DNA of 64,000 bases from a virus. The position numbers and the translations under genes were made by a program. The notes under the pieces were generated by a model that was not told the origin of the DNA, did no database searches, and saw only the letters and a program-made list of their open reading frames with translations. The stretch covers positions 1-64,000 of the IMG/VR virus record IMGVR_UViG_3300044858_003476; one strand, given 5' to 3'. Below are positions 8,580 through 17,534 of the stretch, piece by piece (the stretch's first letter is position 1; each line of letters begins with the position of its first letter).

Positions 8580-8601
8580 CCCCTCTAACGGAGGGGCTTT
8601 A
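8580..8601 (+). terminator. Terminator between nrdB and rIIA
   Basis: CCCCTC (8580-8585), loop TAACG, GAGGGG (8591-8596), followed by CTTTATTG. Weak T-tract but stable stem. Confidence 0.65.
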
Positions 8602-8605
8602 TTGT

Positions 8606-10987
8606 ATGGAATTATGTAAGGATCTATACACTGTTAACACTAATGTGAGTCTAGTTAATTATCAGCTCCCTACCGATGAGGTAGGTGCGCGCCTCCTAAT
8701 GGAGGTATTGACCTCCCGCATGTATACTAATAAGCTAACGGCTGTCATACGTGAGATATTCACTAATGCTGTCGATGCTAATGTAGAGGCGGGGCGCCCT
8801 AACCATCCCGTTGACATTACATTACCAGTTATAATTCCCCTAGAGCCGCAGTCTAACCAGCTCATCATTCGTGATTACGGCATCGGTATTAGTCCTGAAC
8901 GTGCGCCGGGCTTCTTTACATTCATGACTAGCACTAAGCGAGATGATAATATTCAGTGCGGTGGATACGGCCTGGGTAGTAAGAGCCCCTATGCTATCGC
9001 TAGTCAATTTACAGTCACGACTATCCATGATGGTATAGAGTATATCTATGCCTGTTCTCTCAATAATGGCATGCCTACTGCTGCTTTATTAAATAGTCGG
9101 CCCTCCAGTGACAGCAGTGGCACGCGTGTGGCCATTCCTATCGTAGAACAACATCACCGTCGTCGGTGTTATAATGAGGTTATGAATATAGTGATGTGGT
9201 CCCGCGCCCTTACTAATATCTATAATCCTGAGGATACGGGAGGTGAGACTACTCGTCGCTTATTGGATTATCGTAATGATTATGACTACGAATATGGCGC
9301 GCCCGGCCCCTTTATTAGTGAGGACTTTTCTAAACGTAGATACACACTGCTGTGCTTTACTATCGGCGGTATACCTTACACTATTTCAGATAGTAAGGTA
9401 TTTGATACTATTACTACCTATCTAAAAGAACAGGGGTACTCCATAAGAAATCTCTACAATATAGATCCTAATTGGGAGCAGGCAAACAGTGTTGTTGATT
9501 CTATCGTCATTCCAGTACCCATAGGTTATCTAGAGCTGCCCCCACAACGCGAGACCCTCGCGTGGTCAGAGTCTAATATTGAGAAGCTGAAAGAGTTATC
9601 TCTTAATGCTATCAAAAGTCTAGTTGACAGAAGACAGGCAGAAATAGAAGCGTGTGATTCGTTAACCAAAGCAACTGGTGTCATAGACAAGTGGTGTCTG
9701 GGTGATAAGTACTTTAAATGGAGGGGTACACGCTACTGTAATGTTATAACTAACGTTATGGATGAACCAGCAGGGCCAGTTGATAATAATATACTACCTA
9801 TTAACCTTATAGTAAAGAGTAGTAGAAATCTGCGGTTAATAGGTTGTTCTGAAGACATGAACACAAAGAAATGGTATAGTACGTATCGTGTGCTGCGTAA
9901 TATAAACCGCTATAATTCGCGAGTGCCAAGTAGCCTAAATGCTAATACTTGTGTTGTCTGTAAAACAGCTAATGTTGTAGAAGCTTATGCGTATAGCATT
10001 ACTCTGGAAGATATAGAGAAGGTGGCACTAGTTGTTACTCGAGGGCACTATAATGCTAGAAGTATTCGCACTACTACTGGTATACCAAATTATACACCTA
10101 TCTTATGGATAGACGTAACTGAGTGTGAGGATTGGGCTGATATATTATCTAATACAGACTTAGAAGAGCGGGCCCACACCACGTGGCCCTATATCCGCTT
10201 CTTCCGGAGTGTAACAGGCCTAATTAAACCTATTAAATCTTTAAAACTAAAAGAGCAGGAACAAGAACAGGAACAGGAGAAACAGGAAAGCGATCCTTTA
10301 CGACTAAGCGGCCTGCGTGGTATTCGCATAGTTAATAAAACGTATACCTATCGTTATGGTAAGGATATATACGATCACTTGTCTGTAGTCAACTATCATG
10401 ATCTACCAACTAAGGCAGTGTATTGTGTTAGCCATCGACATTGTGGTGTATATCCTTACTGGAATTATGCTGATGGTAGTAGTGATCTATATTATCTGAC
10501 ACCTAGACAGGCTGAGATTATTGCCGTTCATTATCCCGAGTGGCGCGATATACACACGTGGGCTAAGGATAAACACGACGAACTAGCTGCAAAATATGGG
10601 GCTGATAACCTATATCTAGCGCGCACTACTAACTGGCCACTATCTGATATCCAGACATTTATAAGAACTTATCCCTATCCTGAACACTTCAATAAGAATG
10701 TCCGGGCTCTAATAGATGATGGCTACTGGATGTTTATGCATGAATCAATAGGCAATGGCTTAATAGCTGCAGATAGTGATGCAATAAAGAGACTTTATGA
10801 ATTTACTGGCAATAGATGTATAGTATGGCTTAAATGTCTACTAGGTGATTATTACGATGCCTGCGCATTCCTAGAGTACGCTAAAAGCCAAGTAGTAGAT
10901 ACTATAATGCCCTTAATTAGTGCTTACTACAAGGTGCAGGGCAATAGCTTGGGAGGGCCTAGTCCGTTGGACCAAGTTGTTGCCTAA
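8606..10987 (+). CDS. rIIA: RIIA-like GHKL ATPase (lysis/exclusion protector)
   Basis: 793 residues. The N-terminal 230 residues are a GHKL (HSP90/MutL-type) ATPase: N-box REIFTNAVDAN (49-59), G1 IRDYGIGIS (88-96), G2 GGYGLGSKSPYA (119-130), all motifs diagnostic of phage RIIA. The large C-terminal part is less conserved and has a Gln/Glu run (QEQEQEQEQEKQE) around 550-562. In T4, RIIA and RIIB associate with the membrane, delay lysis and protect against the RexAB exclusion system. The next gene resembles RIIB, which strongly supports the call. Confidence 0.85.
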   Translation: MELCKDLYTVNTNVSLVNYQLPTDEVGARLLMEVLTSRMYTNKLTAVIREIFTNAVDANVEAGRPNHPVDITLPVIIPLEPQSNQLIIRDYGIGISPERAPGFFTFMTSTKRDDNIQCGGYGLGSKSPYAIASQFTVTTIHDGIEYIYACSLNNGMPTAALLNSRPSSDSSGTRVAIPIVEQHHRRRCYNEVMNIVMWSRALTNIYNPEDTGGETTRRLLDYRNDYDYEYGAPGPFISEDFSKRRYTLLCFTIGGIPYTISDSKVFDTITTYLKEQGYSIRNLYNIDPNWEQANSVVDSIVIPVPIGYLELPPQRETLAWSESNIEKLKELSLNAIKSLVDRRQAEIEACDSLTKATGVIDKWCLGDKYFKWRGTRYCNVITNVMDEPAGPVDNNILPINLIVKSSRNLRLIGCSEDMNTKKWYSTYRVLRNINRYNSRVPSSLNANTCVVCKTANVVEAYAYSITLEDIEKVALVVTRGHYNARSIRTTTGIPNYTPILWIDVTECEDWADILSNTDLEERAHTTWPYIRFFRSVTGLIKPIKSLKLKEQEQEQEQEKQESDPLRLSGLRGIRIVNKTYTYRYGKDIYDHLSVVNYHDLPTKAVYCVSHRHCGVYPYWNYADGSSDLYYLTPRQAEIIAVHYPEWRDIHTWAKDKHDELAAKYGADNLYLARTTNWPLSDIQTFIRTYPYPEHFNKNVRALIDDGYWMFMHESIGNGLIAADSDAIKRLYEFTGNRCIVWLKCLLGDYYDACAFLEYAKSQVVDTIMPLISAYYKVQGNSLGGPSPLDQVVA

Positions 10988-11015
10988 CTCAATATAAACT
11001 AAGTGGAGATTCCTA

Positions 11016-11831
11016 ATGTTTAAATATGTACAGTTGAGTGATAGTCTATCCTTTTTTGATGGGGATAGCGTTATTACTATCGACAAACCTAACTATCCGA
11101 CACTCTTTAACCAGTTATCTGATGCACTAGCGCGCAATACTGCCTTTGAATTTGATAGCCACCCACTACAAAGCGCTACTGACCATAGTGTTGTGTGGCG
11201 AGATAACGCGTATTACTTCAAGGGTATGCGCCTAACAGCAAGTATGAGTCAACGCCTTAGTCAGCTCATTGACCAAGGGTACGACTATACCCCTATCCTT
11301 AATTTTCTGACTAAGTTGCAATCAGTCAACCAGAAGATTACCGCAGATCTACAACATCTAGTGGCTAGTAAGGAGGTAGCCCTTACCTACGACGGTAACA
11401 TCGTGCTTTATAAGCGCGCGTCCTGGAATAATAATGGCCAGTGGCATAGTGTAGTGACGCCTGGTACTGTGGTTACACAGAATGACGAACCTCTACGTCT
11501 AGGTAGTCTGGACTGGATTATTTCGCTGTGCCCAGATCAGGGTGTTATGTCCGACGTGGAAGTACAGCCTCAGCACGTACTGTCGATTGACTACGGTACA
11601 GTGAAGGTGTCAGAATATCGCTTCCTCAGTTATGTCGAAGAGGGATACCGTGAAGTGGATAAGATCCACTTAGTTCATACTCTAACTAACTCACTGGGCA
11701 ATGAAATCCTGGTACGCTTACCCTACACAGAGGATAACTTACAGCACTACCTGATGCAAATGATTCACAATCGTGTCTCTGTCGCAGAACCTGTAGTGCG
11801 TGAGTTCCAGAGCGTAGGCGTGAGTTGTTAG
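11016..11831 (+). CDS. rIIB: RIIB-like protector protein
   Basis: 271 residues, starting at ATG 11016 with GTGGAG upstream. Matches to T4-type RIIB are recalled in the middle (YYFKGMRLTASMSQRLSQLI, an IEL-R-..R-I-L..G block) and C-terminus (GNIVLYKRASW, then QPQHVLSIDYGTVKVSEY, the V-S-I-DY...R...Y block). The T4 N-terminal helix-turn-helix is not obvious here. Adjacent to and codirectional with rIIA, as in T4-like phages. It acts with RIIA in lysis timing and anti-exclusion; biochemical activity is unknown. Confidence 0.75.
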   Translation: MFKYVQLSDSLSFFDGDSVITIDKPNYPTLFNQLSDALARNTAFEFDSHPLQSATDHSVVWRDNAYYFKGMRLTASMSQRLSQLIDQGYDYTPILNFLTKLQSVNQKITADLQHLVASKEVALTYDGNIVLYKRASWNNNGQWHSVVTPGTVVTQNDEPLRLGSLDWIISLCPDQGVMSDVEVQPQHVLSIDYGTVKVSEYRFLSYVEEGYREVDKIHLVHTLTNSLGNEILVRLPYTEDNLQHYLMQMIHNRVSVAEPVVREFQSVGVSC

Positions 11832-11842
11832 TCCTACACTTA

Positions 11843-11912
11843 GGGGCCTGCTGCATGACTTGATAGTGGTTGTCTTGAAACCATTATCATGCGAAGAAAC
11901 AACGCAGGCCCC
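11843..11912 (+). promoter_or_regulatory. Nested hairpins enclosing the phoH start codon
   Basis: Outer arms GGGGCCTGC (11843-11851) and GCAGGCCCC (11904-11912) are perfectly complementary. Inside, GATAGTGGTT (11862-11871) pairs with AACCATTATC (11879-11888; one G-U pair), and the phoH ATG follows at 11889. The start codon is thus held between two stems, and there is no clear ribosome binding site. It could control translation or act as a processing site. Confidence 0.55.
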
Positions 11913-12560
11913 GTCTTCCGTACGCATACTCTCATTCGCCCAGCTACAGAAAACCAGCGCGCATTTGTTAAGAACATCAAGCGCAATACAATAACCATAG
12001 CCGATGGGGTGCCAGGATGCGGTAAGACGCTACTTGCACTTCATACTGCTATTACTATGATTAATGCGCCTGAGAATGGGCTAGAGAGAATTATATACGT
12101 ACGTCCTAATGTTGGTGTTAAGGATGAGCGTGATGTCGGTTATCTCAAGGGCTCTCTACTAGAGAAGATATGGCCCCTCGCAGCGCCTGTGCTGGATAAT
12201 CTAATAACCTTCATGAGTGAAGGGGATGCTAAGGCCGCTATCGAGAATGAGCATATTATTCCTACAGTAGTTAGCCTCATTCGGGGCCGCTCCTTTCGGA
12301 ACTCGCTAATCATAGTAGATGAGGCCCAGAACATATCTATCAATGGGCTCAAGGCAGTATTAACTCGTGTTGCTGAGAACAGTAAGGTAGTAGTAATAGG
12401 CGATTTGGGACAGGCTGATTTAGGAGAGCTTAGCGCACCTAATGGTCTAGCTGATGCGCTACGTAGATTTGTGGGTCTTGATGACGTAGCTATAACACGC
12501 TTCGAACCAGAGGATATTCAACGTCATCGTATCATTCAGCACGTCCTATCGCGTTATTAA
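11889..12560 (+). CDS. phoH: PhoH-like ATPase
   Basis: 223 residues. ATENQRAFVKNIKRNTIT leads into Walker A GVPGCGKT (40-47), then IIYVRPNVGVKDERDVGYLK, the PhoH hallmark after Walker A, Walker B SLIIVDEAQNI (D144, E145) and sensor VVVIGDLGQADL. PhoH family ATPases are linked to RNA metabolism and phosphate stress and are very common in cyanophages; the exact role is unsettled. The N-terminus lacks the KH or PIN domains of longer relatives. The start sits in an unusual RNA fold (11843-11912). Confidence 0.88.
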   Translation: MRRNNAGPVFRTHTLIRPATENQRAFVKNIKRNTITIADGVPGCGKTLLALHTAITMINAPENGLERIIYVRPNVGVKDERDVGYLKGSLLEKIWPLAAPVLDNLITFMSEGDAKAAIENEHIIPTVVSLIRGRSFRNSLIIVDEAQNISINGLKAVLTRVAENSKVVVIGDLGQADLGELSAPNGLADALRRFVGLDDVAITRFEPEDIQRHRIIQHVLSRY

Positions 12561-12562
12561 CT

Positions 12563-12772
12563 ATGCCTCGCATTTCTGATACTGCTCTTGCATTCTACCT
12601 AGCATTAATTTGTGCTTCATGCTCTTTATTTCTTGCTGTTTTTAGTACTTATCGCCCTATTAGCCCAGAGCAGGCACAGAGTATCGAGATGGCGATGAAC
12701 ATATTTCGTGATCTCGCCGCAGCCTCCATGGGAGCCTTCGGTATGGGTAAACACCGAGATAGTTCACACTAG
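12563..12772 (+). CDS. Small membrane protein after phoH
   Basis: 69 residues, start 2 bases after the phoH stop. One strong hydrophobic segment at about 9-27 (FYLALICASCSLFLAVFS) and a second weaker one near 50-60 (LAAASMGAFGMG), with a charged His/Arg end. The size would fit a small phage membrane protein, including a holin, but no lysin lies nearby, so no function is assigned. Confidence 0.65.
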   Translation: MPRISDTALAFYLALICASCSLFLAVFSTYRPISPEQAQSIEMAMNIFRDLAAASMGAFGMGKHRDSSH

Positions 12773-12800
12773 ATATAATCCTTATTCTTACTTATTACCT

Positions 12801-12823
12801 GACCTGTCTAGACAGGTCTTTTT
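12801..12823 (+). terminator. Terminator upstream of dUTPase
   Basis: The palindrome GACCTGTCTAGACAGGTC (12801-12818) is followed by TTTTTT. The dut start at 12825 lies right behind it, so dut may be expressed by read-through or from a promoter not seen. Confidence 0.8.
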
Positions 12824-12824
12824 T

Positions 12825-13472
12825 ATGAAAACATTCGTTACCGCAGACCGTTATCTCCCTACTAAGAATAATAGTCGGGATGGTGGGTATGATCTTAAGG
12901 CCCGCGTCACAGAAGAGCATAAGTTCGTAGCTGAGAGTCTCCTGAAGAACCTATCATTACAGAAAGTATTGTTAGAGTCTGAGTGTAATCTATTCGTTAA
13001 TGGGAGTCTCGTAGAGCATGACCATATAAAAGATACACTAGAGACATGCATACTCGATGAGAAGGGCTTCTATGTCCTGCTGCCAGGTCAATCTGTCCCT
13101 GTCCATACAGGCTTCTATGTGACCTCGCCTGGTTTACCTGAAGAAACTCAGGATAAGTTAGTGGAGATGGGTATAGGTCGCCTAGTGCGTATTGGTCGTA
13201 TCCAGCCCCGCTCAGGATTAGCTAAGCATGGTATTAGTGTAGCTAATACGCCGGGCCTCGATGATATGGAGACATACGTAGGGGAGATCCTAGTGCTACT
13301 AGAGAATAGAGGTTACGATGTGCACCTATTCGGTGATGGGGCCCGTATTGCCCAATTCACATTCGAACTGGTAGCCGATATGGGGGACTTATCTAATTAT
13401 CTCGTACGAGATGAAGTTGACTTAGGTGCTACTGCGCGGGGCCCCCGCGGCTTCGGCTCGAGTGGTGTATGA
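12825..13472 (+). CDS. dut: dUTP diphosphatase
   Basis: 215 residues from ATG 12825; the frame is open further upstream only across the terminator. Trimeric dUTPase motifs: 1 RDGGYDLKA (18-26), 2-3 RIQPRSGLAKHGISVANTPG with the catalytic-site Tyr/Asp region METYVGEI, 4 GDGARIAQFTF, 5 RGPRGFGSSG. An insert of about 60 residues after motif 1 makes it longer than the usual 150. It hydrolyses dUTP to dUMP, keeping uracil out of DNA and feeding dTMP synthesis. The stop overlaps the polymerase start (ATGA). Confidence 0.9.
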   Translation: MKTFVTADRYLPTKNNSRDGGYDLKARVTEEHKFVAESLLKNLSLQKVLLESECNLFVNGSLVEHDHIKDTLETCILDEKGFYVLLPGQSVPVHTGFYVTSPGLPEETQDKLVEMGIGRLVRIGRIQPRSGLAKHGISVANTPGLDDMETYVGEILVLLENRGYDVHLFGDGARIAQFTFELVADMGDLSNYLVRDEVDLGATARGPRGFGSSGV

Positions 13473-14743
13473 GAGTTAATACTGATCTAATTGACCTAGA
13501 GTATATCACTACTCGAGAGGAGCTAGATGCACTACTACTAGAACTAGAGGGCCGCCCTCTACTCGCTATGGATTATGAAACCTATGCAGATGTAGAAACG
13601 TGGGGGCCCCAAGCTAGTGCACTGGATCCCCATACGTTAGTAGCCCGCCTGCTACAAATTAACTGGCCTGGTAATGCAATACCGTATGTGGTTGATCTCC
13701 GCGCCCTAGACTGGCCCACTGAGATACGGGACATATGGCTTGATAGTAGTGTCAGGAAGGTCTGCTTCAACGCACGCTTCGAAGCCTTAGTAACGCAAGC
13801 TACGTGGGGCGTATGGCCTGATAATATATACTGCGCTATGGTGCTATTTCAGCAAATAGGCGCTGCTACTGGATTCAAAGCGGGTCGTACTAGAGGCTAT
13901 TCTTATGGTAGTCTAGTACGCGATATACTAGATACTCCTCTGAATAAGGAGCTCGCTAGTAGTGATTGGTCAGGTGAGTTAACACCCGCTCAATTACAGT
14001 ACGCCGCTCTAGATGTGGGGGCCCCTCGTAATTCTAATTACACTAGCCTCCTGCTAGAGGCCTATGCTCTACTACGCAATGAACTACTCTATACCTATGA
14101 GATGCCCCAAGTAGAAGAGATAGACCAGGCTGCCTTTATGGAGATAGCGCGCATGGAATGGAATGGATTGCCCATTAACATGAATGTCATGCGCAGCTTT
14201 CTGAGTACAGCTCAATCAGAGCTAGATAATTATAAGCTGCGTATGAGTGCTCACTTCGACTTCAGCGTAGATCAAGTAGTCGATTGGAACTCGGGGGCCC
14301 CTCAGGTGACTCTAGTAGTACCTGATAAGATAACGGCCCTATTGAACAACCCCACTGCCCTAGTGAGTCGTATCCAGAAACTCCTACCCGTTGAGCTAGA
14401 TAACCTGCAGCAGAAGACACTAGAAACAGTGCTGCGAGAACTAGATAGTGAGGATGACGAGGATGGCGCTACTAGTGAAGAGGGGATACGCGACCTGGGT
14501 ATTCAGGTTATATCAGATCTACTGCGATATAAGAAGCTGACTAAGATGGTTAGTACTAACTGGGCGGCCCTGATTAACCCGCGTACAGGTAATGTCCACG
14601 CCCGTTACCAGACCATCGGCACTAGTACAGGCCGTATGAGTAGTTCTAGTAGTGGAGATACTAATAAATTCAATGCACAACAGATTAGTAATGTTGAGCT
14701 GATGGTAAATATAGAGGAGGATAGATTGTTTGAGGACAATTAG
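13469..14743 (+). CDS. polA: Family A DNA polymerase, N-terminal part (3'-5' exonuclease and thumb)
   Basis: 424 residues. Exo I LLAMDYETYA (D35, E37), Exo II VCFNARFEAL, and Exo III near LQYAALDVGAP, so proofreading is intact. The polymerase part begins with thumb helices and reaches ARYQTIGTSTGRMSSSS then FNAQQI, the block normally followed by IP.R and motif A. Instead, after QQI comes the short unrelated tail SNVELMVNIEEDRLFEDN and a stop. The rest of the polymerase starts 120 bases later. The first gene overlaps dut by 4 bases. Split gene, intervening sequence or bypass are the options. Confidence 0.88.
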   Translation: MRVNTDLIDLEYITTREELDALLLELEGRPLLAMDYETYADVETWGPQASALDPHTLVARLLQINWPGNAIPYVVDLRALDWPTEIRDIWLDSSVRKVCFNARFEALVTQATWGVWPDNIYCAMVLFQQIGAATGFKAGRTRGYSYGSLVRDILDTPLNKELASSDWSGELTPAQLQYAALDVGAPRNSNYTSLLLEAYALLRNELLYTYEMPQVEEIDQAAFMEIARMEWNGLPINMNVMRSFLSTAQSELDNYKLRMSAHFDFSVDQVVDWNSGAPQVTLVVPDKITALLNNPTALVSRIQKLLPVELDNLQQKTLETVLRELDSEDDEDGATSEEGIRDLGIQVISDLLRYKKLTKMVSTNWAALINPRTGNVHARYQTIGTSTGRMSSSSSGDTNKFNAQQISNVELMVNIEEDRLFEDN

Positions 14744-14862
14744 TAGTAAACGATTACGGCGTATACTAACCAACCGGTATCCCTCTGAGAGGGATACGGC
14801 ATTATTATATGATGTTAATACTGGTAAGGTTAGAGTAATAGACCTCAGTCAATATAGACAAC
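14744..14862 (+). other. Intervening sequence between the two polymerase halves
   Basis: Non-homologous stretch that may begin as early as 14690 (after codon QQI). It holds a perfect 9-bp hairpin, GTATCCCTC TGA GAGGGATAC (14777-14797). In another frame a short reading frame from TTG at about 14729, behind AGGAGG, gives some 47 residues ending HDENKDE just before the downstream start. I find no group I or group II intron core and no intein motifs. Confidence 0.5.
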
Positions 14863-15825
14863 ATGACGAAAATAAAGATGAATAGTCGCTTTGCTCTACA
14901 GGCCCCACCAGGCTATGCATGGGTAAGCGTAGACTTCTCGAGTCAAGAGTTAAGATTGGCGGGGGCCTTCAGTAAGGATTCTGCTATTACAGAGATTTAC
15001 GTACTCGAAGATGAGTACCATAGAGGTATACGACCCCTCCCCCTATCGCCTGAGGGTCTAGCCTATACTGACCCCAAGGTAGATCAGCACCTAGTCGCCA
15101 GTACGTTCCTGAATAAGGATATAGAGCGGCGCATGGTAAACGAGCCCTGGACTGTGAGTGCAGATGATCCTGTCATCTCACCCTGGCGAAAGAAGGGTAA
15201 GATTATGAACTTCAAGGTGATATATGGTGGTAGCGCTAGTAGTTTAGCAGCAGACCTCAATTGTGATGACAAGGAGGCAGGGCGTCTACTCAAGCAATAC
15301 TTCACAGGTTTCCATGGCCTCTATACCTGGATTGAGGTTACGGGGAGCCTATGTTCTCGTACTCGATGGGTTCGTAGCGCTATGGGCCGCTTCATCAATG
15401 TCAATGAGGATAATGCTAAGGGTATAGCTGGTAAGAGTACTACGCGGCGAAAGGCAGTTAATTCTGTTATCCAGAGCTCAGGTAGTGAGATGCTGAAGAT
15501 CTCGCTACCGCGAGTAAGACATGCCATAGAAACTATAGATGCAGGAGAACGGCGGGCTAGTATTATCAACGCTACTCACGATGAAATCAATCTACTAGTG
15601 CCGGGCTATGTGGCATGGCAAGTAGTTAACTCTCGAGTAGTACCTATCTTGGATCAGGACTACTATACTGGTCGGCAGCTCGATGAGTTTATGCTGGCAC
15701 AACGTTATGCCGCTGCTGCATTATATGAGATGGAGAGCGCAGGTAACTATATACTTAAGGATGTGCTGGGCTCCGATATACCATGCCGGGCTAAGCCAAA
15801 TATACACCGCTATTGGTCACATTAA
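14863..15825 (+). CDS. polA: Family A DNA polymerase, C-terminal part (palm and fingers)
   Basis: 320 residues beginning MTKIKMNSRFALQAPPGYAW, which in a normal protein would follow NAQQIP. Motif A is VSVDFSSQELRLAG (metal-binding Asp), motif B KIMNFKVIYGGSAS (fingers O-helix), and motif C NATHDEINLL (HDE). All catalytic residues are present, so this half has the active site but lacks the template-grip and exonuclease regions on the first cistron. Either two polypeptides assemble, or the message is joined. TTTAAG-type RBS is weak. The stop overlaps the next start (TAATG). Confidence 0.9.
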   Translation: MTKIKMNSRFALQAPPGYAWVSVDFSSQELRLAGAFSKDSAITEIYVLEDEYHRGIRPLPLSPEGLAYTDPKVDQHLVASTFLNKDIERRMVNEPWTVSADDPVISPWRKKGKIMNFKVIYGGSASSLAADLNCDDKEAGRLLKQYFTGFHGLYTWIEVTGSLCSRTRWVRSAMGRFINVNEDNAKGIAGKSTTRRKAVNSVIQSSGSEMLKISLPRVRHAIETIDAGERRASIINATHDEINLLVPGYVAWQVVNSRVVPILDQDYYTGRQLDEFMLAQRYAAAALYEMESAGNYILKDVLGSDIPCRAKPNIHRYWSH

Positions 15826-16379
15826 TGGATAAACTATTACGATTACTGAGGCTATATAACCCCATGAAGGCCATCGAGGCTTCATTAAGTAACTTCCCAC
15901 TAACAGACGATTTTGCTCAGCAGGTAGCTATTAATGATAGGACTTATCTGGATATCGTAGGTGATACCGGTATCGGTGAGTTTCGTTACGAATGGGTACA
16001 GTTTAACTTAATGAGTCATGCGGATATGTTGGTTATGTCTGACCATATGGCCCTAGAGTTAGACTTTGGCTATCTCTATGCCTATATAAAACATGACCTA
16101 AATGATGTAGCTATAGTCTTAGAGTACAGGGCCGCCTTTAACTACGCTACGTTAAGTAAGGAGAAGATGGATAAGTTCCTAGGTCGAGTAGGGCGTGTTG
16201 TGCGTGCACTCAATAGCTATACTGAAAGCTACGCAAAGGATAAGAGAAGAGAGGCCATAGAAGATCTAGTCAATCAGGGCATTACCCTCGACGGTGATAA
16301 TATGGATATCCTAGACTTCTCTTCACTCAATATAGGTTCTGATGAAGACGGCGATGACGGTATCGGTAGCCCAATTTAA
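15825..16379 (+). CDS. Unknown 184-residue protein between polymerase and clamp
   Basis: Start ATG 15825 overlaps the polymerase stop by one base. Not recognised. Helix-rich sequence with many Leu/Tyr, a basic helix near 143-150 (AKDKRREAIEDL) and an acidic C-terminus (GSDEDGDDGIGSPI). No membrane segment. Its place between polymerase and clamp suggests a replisome accessory factor. Confidence 0.72.
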   Translation: MDKLLRLLRLYNPMKAIEASLSNFPLTDDFAQQVAINDRTYLDIVGDTGIGEFRYEWVQFNLMSHADMLVMSDHMALELDFGYLYAYIKHDLNDVAIVLEYRAAFNYATLSKEKMDKFLGRVGRVVRALNSYTESYAKDKRREAIEDLVNQGITLDGDNMDILDFSSLNIGSDEDGDDGIGSPI

Positions 16380-17439
16380 TATATCTCAGTACGTAGCCGC
16401 ATTAAAGGCAGTAGTGTCCTGTCTAGATAAAGACAGCCCGCGAGCTGACGCATCTTGTGTGCGTATGACTATAGGTAAAGGACAAATGCAGCTGAGTGGT
16501 AATCACCTGGGCTCCCATAGCCTAGTACTCAAACTACCAGTGCAGGCAGATGATGCAGATATCCTAGTACCTGGCGGGCCCCTCCTTAATCTAACTTGTC
16601 GTATGGGTACACCTACCTCGCTTGTTATCGATATAGAAGAGGATAAGATAGTCTATAGACTAGGTACGTATGGTACTAACTCTATTCCTATCTATAGTGG
16701 CTCTCCTGCTACTCCTGTGGTACTAGAGAGCGAGGGTATACTAGAGAGTAATCTGATAGCCGTGGCCATGCGACTCATAACTGACTATAAGAGTAAAGAG
16801 AATCACATACGTCTGGATATCACGCCTGATGGCTGTTCTCTTACTCGCCGCGTAGCAGCCAGTGCTTATGTACAGGTATCGTGGGCCGATAACCCAACTG
16901 CTCGTTGGTCTGCTAACCTAACTTCCCGTCAGCTTCAGTTAGTATCTTATCTAGAGAGTCCCCTCACCTTATCAGTGGGCCGCGCTCCTCGTCGATTAAT
17001 ATTAGATAGCGCGCGGGGCTCCCTCACTATACTCACCGGTAAGGAAGCAGATAAGATACCTCACTTCGATAGAGCACCTGATGCTGAGTTCCGTGCATCA
17101 ACTACAATCGATACTCGATTACTACTGGGTGCTATCAATTGGCAGAGTACAGGAGCTAGTGTGGGGCAGGCTATACAACTCCACTTCACTAATAATAATC
17201 TATTAGTGCAGGGTGCAGGGGAGCCCGCCTCTATACCGTGCACTGTTACTGGTGAGGCCTCTATTAATCTGCGGGCCTGTGATCTTACAACAGTCCTACG
17301 AGGGGAGGGACCTATCCAACTTACTGTTAGAGCCTTTATAATAGGAGATAAGACTATATCTATACTTCTCCTAGAGAAGGAGGTTAATAGTTTATCTACT
17401 AGGGCTCTACTCACTGAGAATGTTACCGTAGTAAGGTAA
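16342..17439 (+). CDS. dnaN: Beta sliding clamp (DnaN-like)
   Basis: 365 residues, the length of a bacterial three-domain beta clamp rather than a 220-residue T4-type clamp. N-terminal domain: VAQFNISQYVAALKAVVSCL, then MTIGKGQMQLSGNH and ADILVPGGPLLNLTCR; LGTYGTNSIPI corresponds to the strand before the first linker. Later domains follow the same pattern (TIDTRLLLGAINW). The usual C-terminal MPMRL-like end is absent (ends LLTENVTVVR). It tethers polymerase to DNA. Two ATGs (16342, 16354) lie inside the previous gene; either gives a strong overlap. Confidence 0.75.
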   Translation: MKTAMTVSVAQFNISQYVAALKAVVSCLDKDSPRADASCVRMTIGKGQMQLSGNHLGSHSLVLKLPVQADDADILVPGGPLLNLTCRMGTPTSLVIDIEEDKIVYRLGTYGTNSIPIYSGSPATPVVLESEGILESNLIAVAMRLITDYKSKENHIRLDITPDGCSLTRRVAASAYVQVSWADNPTARWSANLTSRQLQLVSYLESPLTLSVGRAPRRLILDSARGSLTILTGKEADKIPHFDRAPDAEFRASTTIDTRLLLGAINWQSTGASVGQAIQLHFTNNNLLVQGAGEPASIPCTVTGEASINLRACDLTTVLRGEGPIQLTVRAFIIGDKTISILLLEKEVNSLSTRALLTENVTVVR

Positions 17440-17443
17440 CAGC

Positions 17444-17469
17444 CCGGGTTCCTAGTCAACCCGGTTTAA
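17444..17469 (+). terminator. Terminator after clamp gene
   Basis: CCGGGTT (17444-17450) pairs with AACCCGG (17458-17464), followed by TTTAATAAAAA. A second small hairpin CCCC-AGTCCGT-GGGG lies just downstream. Confidence 0.7.
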
Positions 17470-17534
17470 TAAAAACTAGGTTAATGTCAATATCCCCAGT
17501 CCGTGGGGTCAGTAAATTCTCGGAGTTATAATCA

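Noticed and set aside
12563-12772. Holin
   Set aside because: Small and hydrophobic, but there is no endolysin nearby and the second segment is weak; left as a membrane protein.
12708-12824. Longer start for dut
   Set aside because: The extension would run across the terminator and the previous gene; ATG 12825 begins the conserved protein.
14690-14870. Group I/II intron or split intein in the polymerase
   Set aside because: Too short, no core pairing motifs or splicing blocks recognised; kept only as an unexplained intervening sequence.
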